From positions 1 to 5,157 of the forward strand of contig JAPLMV010000302.1 of assembly GCA_026386835.1 (NCBI GenBank): 5,157 bases of DNA. Reading direction: 5' to 3'. The notes below the pieces were generated by a model. The model made no database searches. It worked only from the letters and a program-made list of their open reading frames with translations, and had not been told where the DNA came from. Made by a program: the position numbers and the translations under genes. This DNA is from Planctomycetota bacterium. Lineage in GTDB: Bacteria > Planctomycetota > Phycisphaerae > Sedimentisphaerales > Anaerobacaceae. How positions within the stretch are numbered: position 1 is the stretch's first letter; each line of letters starts with the position of its first letter. Positions 1 through 5,157 of this stretch are shown piece after piece.

Positions 1-933
1 GAAGTTATAGCCCCTGCAGGTGCAAAGCAGAGGGAATTTGTGGATTTTCTCTGCCAGAGCCGGAAAAGCAAAGTCCGCCACAGCAAACGCGAGCTCGAAT
101 TGTCGCAGGATGGACAATTGAATGTTTTTAACTGCATCGTATCCTGTATTTATGATGAAAAAGACCAGGTCTGCGGAGTGGTTGCTGTGCTGCATGACAT
201 TACGCATGAAAAAGAAATATCGCAGATGAAAAACGACTTTGTAAGTCATGTATCGCACGAATTGAAAACGCCTCTTGCCTCCATCACGGCTTATTCGGAA
301 ATGCTGGTTGACGGCGAGGCGGACGATGAGAAGACCAGGAAAGAGTTTTATTCGATAATTCAAAGCCAGGCGAAAAGACTTAACCGGCTCATCGAGGATA
401 TGCTGAATATCTCGCGTATAGAATCAGGCCTGATAAAGGTCGATAAAAAAACCGTGAGTCTGGCCATGCTGATTGAAGACCAGGTTGGAATGATAAAAAG
501 CTACGCCCAGGAAAAGAACATCCATGTCATCGCACCCAATCCGATCGTTTTCGACCAGGTTTATGCCGACAGCGATATGATTTCGCAGGTTATTGTCAAC
601 CTGCTCAGCAACGCTGTCAAGTACACCCCTTCGGGCGGTACGGTGACGATAGATGTTGCCGTCGATGAAATCAGGAGAATGGCAAAAGTCAGTATTACCG
701 ATACCGGTGTCGGGATTCCGGAGGATGAAATAGGACATTTGTTCGAAAAGTTTTTCAGGGTCAAGGCTAACAATAAATGTGCGAAAGGGACAGGGCTTGG
801 ACTTAACCTTGTCAAACAAATAGTTGAAAAAGTTCATAACGGCCGCATCTTTGTTACCAGCAAAGTCGGTCAGGGCAGTACTTTTGGATTTGAGCTGCCT
901 TTGGCAACTGCAGAGTTGGCACAGGCCAGGTAG
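1..933 (+). CDS. Sensor histidine kinase (PAS-HisKA-HATPase_c), 5' partial
   Basis: The reading frame is open from base 1 and stops at TAG 931-933, giving 310 visible codons. The window therefore begins inside the gene, and the GTG at 40 is probably an internal Val codon, not the start. Codons 1 to about 75 look like the C-terminal half of a PAS domain, ending in the typical VVAVLHDIT strand. The HisKA domain follows at about 76-142, with H-box SHELKTP; the phospho-accepting His is codon 86 (bases 256-258). The HATPase_c domain spans about 190-303. It has an N-box (NLLSNAVKYT from codon 200), a G1 box (DTGVGIP from codon 234), an F-box (LFEKFF) and a G2 box (GTGLGL, bases 787-804). All catalytic motifs are intact, so this should be an active kinase that autophosphorylates and passes phosphate to a receiver. 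The next gene encodes the obvious partner, a lone receiver. No membrane segment is visible, but the sensory N-terminus is missing, so its location and signal are unknown. Confidence 0.93.
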   Translation, partial: EVIAPAGAKQREFVDFLCQSRKSKVRHSKRELELSQDGQLNVFNCIVSCIYDEKDQVCGVVAVLHDITHEKEISQMKNDFVSHVSHELKTPLASITAYSEMLVDGEADDEKTRKEFYSIIQSQAKRLNRLIEDMLNISRIESGLIKVDKKTVSLAMLIEDQVGMIKSYAQEKNIHVIAPNPIVFDQVYADSDMISQVIVNLLSNAVKYTPSGGTVTIDVAVDEIRRMAKVSITDTGVGIPEDEIGHLFEKFFRVKANNKCAKGTGLGLNLVKQIVEKVHNGRIFVTSKVGQGSTFGFELPLATAELAQAR

Positions 934-968
934 ATGCAATATATAAAAAATTGCACTTAAATTAAATT

Positions 969-980
969 AAGGAGAAAGGG
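969..980 (+). promoter_or_regulatory. Ribosome binding site of the response regulator
   Basis: A purine-rich AAGGAGAAAGGG run lies 6 bases before ATG 987. It holds both an AAGGAG and an AAGG element, so the exact Shine-Dalgarno register is ambiguous. It supports ATG 987 as the start, which also places the receiver's first strand at the normal distance from the N-terminus. Confidence 0.6.
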
Positions 981-986
981 TAAGCA

Positions 987-1376
987 ATGGCAAACAAAAA
1001 AGTGTTGGTGGTTGATGATGAAATACATATTGTCCATGTGGTGGCGATAAAGCTTCGTAACAATGGTTATGTCGTTATCACTGCCGAGAACGGCGCACAG
1101 GCGATGGAGCTGGCCTGTCAGGAAAAACCGGATATTATCATTACGGATTTGCAGATGCCGGTTATGACAGGACTTGAGCTTGTCGAGAAACTTCGGCAAA
1201 ACGAGGTCACAAAGAGTATACCTGTGGTTATGCTGACGGCCAGGAGTTTTGCCATCGAGGATGAGCAGAAACAATCTCTGCAGATATCGGAGTGCCTCAG
1301 CAAGCCCTTCAGTCCGAAGGAGTTGCTGAGAATAATTGATGATGTTCTGTATCAAAAGCCCGTTCACAGCTCTTAG
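987..1376 (+). CDS. Single-domain response regulator (REC, CheY-like)
   Basis: This is a 129-residue protein made almost entirely of one receiver domain. The acidic pair D10-D11, the phospho-accepting D54 (in ITDLQMP), T84 (in MLTA) and K106 (in SKPF) are all present with the usual spacing. It should therefore accept phosphate from a histidine kinase and switch conformation. There is no DNA-binding or enzymatic output domain, so it must act through protein contact or as a phosphorelay intermediate. It lies 53 bases downstream of the histidine kinase, the likely phosphate donor. It is followed after 57 bases by an HD-GYP protein. In RpfG-type proteins a receiver and an HD-GYP domain are fused, so a functional link between these two separate genes is plausible but inferred. 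Other candidate targets are the STAS protein and the downstream assembly ATPase. The ATG start is supported by a good ribosome binding site. Confidence 0.95.
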   Translation: MANKKVLVVDDEIHIVHVVAIKLRNNGYVVITAENGAQAMELACQEKPDIIITDLQMPVMTGLELVEKLRQNEVTKSIPVVMLTARSFAIEDEQKQSLQISECLSKPFSPKELLRIIDDVLYQKPVHSS

Positions 1377-1424
1377 TTGACGGGCAGTGGCAGAAAAATA
1401 GTAAATAATCACCGATGAATAAAA

Positions 1425-1430
1425 TGAGGA
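1425..1430 (+). promoter_or_regulatory. Ribosome binding site of the HD-GYP gene
   Basis: TGAGGA sits just before ATG 1434, with the GAGG core 4 bases from the start codon. The spacing is slightly short but usable. Nearby ATGs at 1415 and 1424 are out of frame with the HD-GYP gene, so 1434 is the best start. Confidence 0.45.
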
Positions 1431-1433
1431 ACT

Positions 1434-3107
1434 ATGCTAAGTACAACCGTGAAAAATTTAAGCTCGACGCAAATTGATAAACTCAAAAAATTCGGCAGCA
1501 GGGTAAATGAGTTTGGTGCCGATTTCGTAGTTTGCGATGCCGAGGGTGAAGTAATTCTGCTTTGTGAAGGCAGCAGGAACAAAGCGGATAACGGCCTCTT
1601 TGGGCAAATAAACGGAGATAATTCAGGCCGGTATGTGCAATATACCAAACGCTGCATCGAAACGGGCGGGCGGATCAGCCGGCTTGAGGATGGTGCAATT
1701 CTGGCGGTTGGTTTGAAATCCGGCAGCGAATCGAACAGTGTTGCAATCATTGATATGGCTGAAATAGAAGCCGGCTGCGATAATGCCGATACACAAAGCT
1801 ATAAATTATCAGGAATTTTTAGCGAAATGATGGTCCTTTTAGCCGAGAGTTTCAACACATCCGCAAAGGCCGAAGAACAGATTGATAAGGTCAGCAATGA
1901 GCTGGCACACACATACGAGGAACTGGTGCTGCTTCATAAGGTCAGCACGCACATGAAGCTGACCGAATCGGACGCCAATTTTTTGCAGATGGCCTGCGAC
2001 AGTCTGACAAATATCGTCAGCGTCGAGGGCATAGCGATATTGCTCGAAAGAATGGTCGGCGAGCAGGAGTTGATGGTTGTTGTTGCCGGCTCAGGGTTGA
2101 TAGACATAGATGAGCGGATGGCTGGCGTTCTGCGGGGTCGGCTGACGACTGAAATTGATGGCGGCAAAGAAGCACTGCTCGACAGCGACGTCGACGATAA
2201 GTTTAAATATGACTGGCCTGAAAACATAAAAAATATTATTGCCGTGCCTCTGTGCGGAAAAGATAAAAGTGAATCGCACGTCTCAGAGAGCAGTCGCGGG
2301 TGCAGCCGCATTATAGGAATGATGGTTGCGGTAAATCGCATCGACAAACCGGATTTTGACAGCACTGATATCAACTTATTTAATTCGGTGGCCAATAGTT
2401 GTGCGGTATTTGTGGAGAATGGCAGATTGTTCAAGGAACTGCAGGAATTATTTATAGGTTCATTAAAAGCCCTGACAAACAGTATCGATGCAAAAGACCA
2501 GTATACCCGAGGCCACTCCGAAAGAGTTGCATTTATTTCGCACTGGATAGCCGAGAAGCTTGTCGCAAAAGACCTGCTCACGGAAGAGCAGCTCCACAGG
2601 ATTTATCTGTCTGGGCTTCTGCATGATATAGGAAAAATCGGCGTAGATGAATCGGTTTTACGCAAGAAGGGCAAATTGACCGAGGAAGAACGCGACTGCA
2701 TAAAAACCCACCCATCGATAGGAGCGGGGATATTAAATGAGATAAAACAAATGCGTGATATTGTGCCTGGGATATTATGTCACCATGAGCGGATTGACGG
2801 CAGGGGATATCCAAATGGTTTAATCGGCGACGAAATTCCGCTTATGGGCAAAATTATCGGTCTGGCTGACAGCTTTGATGCCATGACATCAGACCGTGTC
2901 TACAGACCGGCAATGACCGTTGAAGAGGCGATTGCTGAGATAGAAAAAGGACTCGGTACACAGTTTGACGGGGATGTGGCGAAGGCGTTTATTGAAAGCG
3001 ATGTTTATCACATGTGGGCGATTATGCAGGACGGCTTCAGGGAAAAGTACGGCACCAATAATTTAGTCGAATACGGCACCTTGGCCGTGGGGACATTAAT
3101 CAGATGA
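1434..3107 (+). CDS. GAF / HD-GYP domain protein, predicted cyclic di-GMP phosphodiesterase
   Basis: This 557-residue protein has no signal peptide or clear membrane segment and is probably cytoplasmic. Residues 1 to about 120 form a domain I do not recognise; strands such as DFVVCDAEGEVILLC suggest a small PAS/GAF-like sensor fold. A helical, probably coiled-coil linker follows at about 123-178 (including NELAHTYEELVLLHKVS). A GAF domain spans about 178-330 and contains a Ser-rich polar insertion near 275-291. The HD-GYP domain covers about 342-515 with its signature motifs: GHSER (360-364), the HD pair H397-D398 followed by K401, THP with H426, HHERIDGRGYP (450-460), and DSFDAMTSDRVYR (479-491). 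The metal-binding His/Asp positions and the GYP motif are intact, which in this family predicts hydrolysis of cyclic di-GMP to pGpG or GMP. GAF and N-terminal domains probably regulate activity; the ligand is unknown. The last 40 residues or so lie beyond the standard domain. It follows a lone receiver and overlaps the STAS gene by four bases. Cyclic di-GMP is the usual substrate, but a few HD-GYP enzymes hydrolyse 3',3'-cGAMP, which cannot be excluded here. Confidence 0.93.
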   Translation: MLSTTVKNLSSTQIDKLKKFGSRVNEFGADFVVCDAEGEVILLCEGSRNKADNGLFGQINGDNSGRYVQYTKRCIETGGRISRLEDGAILAVGLKSGSESNSVAIIDMAEIEAGCDNADTQSYKLSGIFSEMMVLLAESFNTSAKAEEQIDKVSNELAHTYEELVLLHKVSTHMKLTESDANFLQMACDSLTNIVSVEGIAILLERMVGEQELMVVVAGSGLIDIDERMAGVLRGRLTTEIDGGKEALLDSDVDDKFKYDWPENIKNIIAVPLCGKDKSESHVSESSRGCSRIIGMMVAVNRIDKPDFDSTDINLFNSVANSCAVFVENGRLFKELQELFIGSLKALTNSIDAKDQYTRGHSERVAFISHWIAEKLVAKDLLTEEQLHRIYLSGLLHDIGKIGVDESVLRKKGKLTEEERDCIKTHPSIGAGILNEIKQMRDIVPGILCHHERIDGRGYPNGLIGDEIPLMGKIIGLADSFDAMTSDRVYRPAMTVEEAIAEIEKGLGTQFDGDVAKAFIESDVYHMWAIMQDGFREKYGTNNLVEYGTLAVGTLIR

Positions 3108-3439
3108 AAATAAAAACGCAGGATTATAATAACGTTGCTGTCGTGTCGCTGCAGGGTGAGTTGGATAAGGACGGGGTAGAATCTTTCCAGAACACTGTTA
3201 CGCAGATTATCTCCAGACAAAAAACCGGCATAGTGCTTGATATGACCGAGGCTGGATATATCGACAGCGCAGGCCTGGAAAAACTTTTGTGGGCAAGGGA
3301 TTACTGCAATGAAAACAACTGTCAGCTTAGATTGGCAGGGCTTGATGAAAACTGTGATAAAATTTTGGAGATTACCCGCCTTTCAAATGAGTTCGACCGG
3401 TATGGCGAACTTGCAGAGGCGGTAAAGAGTTTTGCATAA
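3104..3439 (+). CDS. STAS-domain protein (anti-sigma factor antagonist family, SpoIIAA/RsbV-like)
   Basis: This 111-residue protein consists of a single STAS domain. It starts with a beta strand (VAVVSLQGELD, residues 11-21). It carries the family signature around residues 43-58, IVLDMTEAGYIDSAGL. Ser55 aligns with the Ser that SpoIIAA and RsbV have phosphorylated by an RsbW/SpoIIAB-type kinase, so a phospho-switch is plausible. Its length is typical of stand-alone anti-anti-sigma factors. The ATG lies inside the stop of the HD-GYP gene (ATGA, 3104-3107), and only a weak GGGG element at 3089-3092 precedes it. Translation is therefore probably coupled to the upstream gene. No RsbW-type kinase, PP2C phosphatase or sigma factor is encoded in the window; the upstream kinase is a two-component HisKA enzyme. 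The partner must lie elsewhere, and it may regulate something other than a sigma factor. Confidence 0.92.
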   Translation: MKIKTQDYNNVAVVSLQGELDKDGVESFQNTVTQIISRQKTGIVLDMTEAGYIDSAGLEKLLWARDYCNENNCQLRLAGLDENCDKILEITRLSNEFDRYGELAEAVKSFA

Positions 3440-3469
3440 AGAACTGGTATTAAACAGGGGCGGCAAATA

Positions 3470-3486
3470 CCGGCTTTGGCCGGAGG
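3470..3486 (+). promoter_or_regulatory. Shine-Dalgarno GGAGG of the ATPase gene, overlapped by a small GC hairpin
   Basis: GGAGG at 3482-3486 lies 7 bases before ATG 3494 and is a near-ideal ribosome binding site that fixes this start over the internal Met at residue 10. Directly before it, CCGGC (3470-3474) and GCCGG (3479-3483) form a perfect 5-bp GC stem with a TTTG loop. The 3' arm includes the first two G's of the GGAGG. If the stem forms in the mRNA it would partly mask the ribosome binding site. There is no T-run, so it is not an intrinsic terminator. Confidence 0.5.
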
Positions 3487-3493
3487 AAAAACT

Positions 3494-5157
3494 ATGAGTC
3501 AGTTAACAGTGGACAACAAAATGCAGCTTGGACAACTGTTGATGGCACGTGGTGTTATTACTGCAGAACAGATTGAAAAGGCACTGGGTGAGCAGACCGA
3601 AAAAGGGCACAGAAAGCTCCTCGGTGAGCTTCTCGTTGAGATGGGTTACTGTACCGAAAACCAGATAGCTTCTGCTCTTGCAGAGGCCTACGGCGTTCCT
3701 TATGCCCAGATCAGCCCGAAAATATGTGATGCAAAGATAATCGAGGTTCTGCCGAGGGAATTTCTTGAGAAACATATCGTTTTGCCTTTATTTAAGGTCT
3801 ATGATGTTCTTACGGTGGCGGTGTGCGAGCCGGCCAACGTTTTTCTCACCGATGAGATTGAGCGTATAAGCGGCTGCAAGGTCCAGATTGTCTGCGCAAC
3901 AAGCAAGGATATCAAGGCGACGCTTCAGACATATCTGCCTGCCGCAAACGTTTTTGTTATTGACGACATTATGGACGACAAAGGCCTCGACGATTTTACA
4001 CTGATAGAAAATATCGCCGAGGACATAGGCAACCTCGAAGAAATAGCCGACCAGTCGCCGGTAGTAAAGCTCGTTAATTACCTGCTTTATAACGCCGTTC
4101 GCGAAAATGCCAGTGATATTCATATTGAGCCGGGCGATAAGAAACTCCGCGTTCGCTACAGGGTCGACGGCAGTCTCTATGAGAAGATGTGCCCGCCCCA
4201 TCAGATGCATTCTGCAATTGTTTCTCGAATAAAGATTATGGCTGAGCTCGATATTGCACAGAGACGTCTTCCGCAGGACGGCGGCATTCACGTTTTAATG
4301 GAAGGAAGACCAATCGATTTGCGAGTCTCGGTTATGCCGGGAAACTTCGGCGAAAAGGTGGTTATCAGGATAATCGACCCGCAGAGGATTGTTTTCAATT
4401 TTGAAGCGCTTGGCTTTACATACGAAAATCTCCGTCGCTTCAGGGAGGTAATACATTCTCCCAACGGCATAGTTCTTGTAACAGGTCCCACAGGTTCAGG
4501 TAAAAACACCACACTTTATGCGGCACTGTCGGAATTAAACAGCGAAGACGTCAACATCTGCACAGTCGAGGACCCTGTTGAGTGCAACATAGCAGGCGTA
4601 AATCAGTTTCAGGTAAACAGCACCGCAGGATTTGAGTTCGCCACGGCCTTGAGAAGCTTGTTGAGACAGGACCCCGATATCATACTGATCGGCGAAATCA
4701 GAGATGCCATTACGGCCAATATTGCCGTTCAGGCCGCCCTGACGGGGCATCTGGTTCTTTCAACATTACATACCAATGATGCCCCTGGTGCCGTAACCCG
4801 GCTGCTGGATTTGGAAGTGGCGCCTTATCTGTTAAGTGCGTCTTTGATTGCCGTACTTGCACAGCGGCTTGTCCGCAAGATTTGCCCAAACTGCAAAGCG
4901 GAATACGAACCATCTTCAAGCATAAGGAAAGTGGTAGAAAAACTTAGCGGCAGTATCAAATTTTACAAAGGCGCGGGCTGCAAAAAATGCCGAAACACCG
5001 GTTACGCAGGTCGAATCGCCATACAGGAGTTGTTTGTCCCTGACGAGGAAATTATGGAGATGATTAACGACCGCGCAAGTCTGAAAAAACTCAGAAATAA
5101 AGCCCTGCAGAAAGGCATGGCTCCTCTACAGGCCGATGGAATAGAAAAGGTAAAGGC
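3494..5157 (+). CDS. GspE/PilB-family type II secretion / type IV pilus assembly ATPase with MshEN-like N-terminus, 3' partial
   Basis: The frame runs from ATG 3494 to the window edge with 554 complete codons and no stop. Family members are usually about 560-570 residues, so only a short tail is missing. Residues about 10-150 form a GspE-N/MshEN-like domain with two related 24-residue motifs at 11-34 and 42-65. The motor domain then shows an Asp box (ASDIHIEP, 206-213), PQDGG (260-264), a Walker A-like loop GPTGSGKN (331-338), EDPVEC (359-364), Walker B (DIILIGEIRD, 395-404) and a His box (TGHLVLSTLHTND, 417-429). Paired CxxC motifs at C464/C467 and C496/C499 match the family's zinc-binding tetracysteine. 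Such hexameric cytoplasmic ATPases drive pilin or pseudopilin assembly. Several conserved positions deviate: Asn338 for Ser/Thr in Walker A, Ile406 for Glu in the RDxET motif, Gly264 for Arg in PQDGR, and Cys364 for the common Tyr. It could be PilB, GspE or MshE; the sequence alone does not separate them, and its pilus or secretion neighbours would lie past the edge. Confidence 0.93.
   Translation, partial: MSQLTVDNKMQLGQLLMARGVITAEQIEKALGEQTEKGHRKLLGELLVEMGYCTENQIASALAEAYGVPYAQISPKICDAKIIEVLPREFLEKHIVLPLFKVYDVLTVAVCEPANVFLTDEIERISGCKVQIVCATSKDIKATLQTYLPAANVFVIDDIMDDKGLDDFTLIENIAEDIGNLEEIADQSPVVKLVNYLLYNAVRENASDIHIEPGDKKLRVRYRVDGSLYEKMCPPHQMHSAIVSRIKIMAELDIAQRRLPQDGGIHVLMEGRPIDLRVSVMPGNFGEKVVIRIIDPQRIVFNFEALGFTYENLRRFREVIHSPNGIVLVTGPTGSGKNTTLYAALSELNSEDVNICTVEDPVECNIAGVNQFQVNSTAGFEFATALRSLLRQDPDIILIGEIRDAITANIAVQAALTGHLVLSTLHTNDAPGAVTRLLDLEVAPYLLSASLIAVLAQRLVRKICPNCKAEYEPSSSIRKVVEKLSGSIKFYKGAGCKKCRNTGYAGRIAIQELFVPDEEIMEMINDRASLKKLRNKALQKGMAPLQADGIEKVK

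Noticed and set aside
40..42. GTG as the start of the histidine kinase
   Set aside because: The frame is open upstream to base 1 with PAS-like sequence, there is no ribosome binding site before it, and starting here would cut a PAS domain. It is most likely an internal Val.
901..921. Direct repeat TTGGCA at 901-906 and 916-921
   Set aside because: It lies within the kinase C-terminus, encodes similar Leu-Ala steps in frame, and is too short to be meaningful.
424..939. Long antisense open frame (171 codons) opposite the kinase, and similar minus-strand frames opposite the other genes
   Set aside because: They lie wholly opposite strongly conserved coding sequence, have no recognisable domains, and are shadows of the + strand genes.
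916..945. Possible sigma-70-like promoter before the receiver gene: TTGGCA (916-921), 18-base spacer, TATATA (940-945)
   Set aside because: The -10 match is poor, the -35 lies inside the kinase coding region, the gap is AT-rich so such matches arise by chance, and promoter consensus in this organism is unknown.
934..986. Cyclic di-GMP riboswitch in an intergenic gap
   Set aside because: All three gaps are under 60 bases, too short for a GEMM-type aptamer, and no aptamer-like conserved core was seen.
1377..1405. TTGACG (1377-1382) in the gap before the HD-GYP gene as a -35 box
   Set aside because: No acceptable -10 hexamer at 16-18 bases; the sequences there (such as TAGTAA) match too weakly.
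3470..3483. CCGGC-TTTG-GCCGG hairpin as an intrinsic terminator after the STAS gene
   Set aside because: The stem is only 5 bp and is followed by GGAGG and A's, not a T-run; a link to the ribosome binding site fits better.
3788..4291. Minus-strand open frame of 167 codons opposite the ATPase
   Set aside because: It mirrors the Asp-box region of the GspE/PilB-family ATPase, whose frame is conserved throughout; no independent coding signal.

Overview
The window holds five genes, all on the + strand and closely spaced (gaps of 53, 57 and 54 bases, plus one 4-base overlap). This looks like one signal-transduction operon leading into a type IV pilus / type II secretion assembly ATPase. Both outer genes are cut by the window edges: the histidine kinase lacks its 5' part and the ATPase lacks its last few codons. 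No RNA gene, insertion sequence, CRISPR array, terminator or other mobile feature was found, and no intergenic stretch exceeds 57 bases.

Layout: (1) bases 1-933, the C-terminal part of a PAS-HisKA-HATPase sensor kinase; (2) 987-1376, a stand-alone receiver-domain response regulator; (3) 1434-3107, a protein with an unrecognised N-terminal domain, a helical linker, a GAF domain and an intact HD-GYP domain (predicted cyclic di-GMP phosphodiesterase); (4) 3104-3439, a STAS-domain anti-sigma-factor-antagonist-like protein overlapping gene 3 by ATGA; (5) 3494 to the end, a GspE/PilB-family ATPase with an MshEN-like N-terminal domain, a family in which some members bind cyclic di-GMP.

A plausible reading (inference) is that the kinase phosphorylates the free receiver and the HD-GYP protein lowers cyclic di-GMP. 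The STAS protein would act as a phospho-switch with a partner encoded elsewhere. The ATPase, with a potential cyclic di-GMP sensing domain, would be the machine under control. Two features complicate this picture. The ATPase departs from the family consensus at several conserved motor positions, including Asn for Ser/Thr in Walker A. Both copies of its MshEN motif lack the usual leading Arg. It may be a divergent or regulatory paralogue rather than a standard pilus motor.

Organism: a bacterium of moderate G+C content with GGAGG-type ribosome binding sites. The style of the kinase, and the combination of a helix-GAF-HD-GYP protein with a STAS partner, remind me of Planctomycetota (Phycisphaerae-like anaerobes). 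This is a low-confidence impression from protein style, and other deep-branching Gram-negatives are possible.
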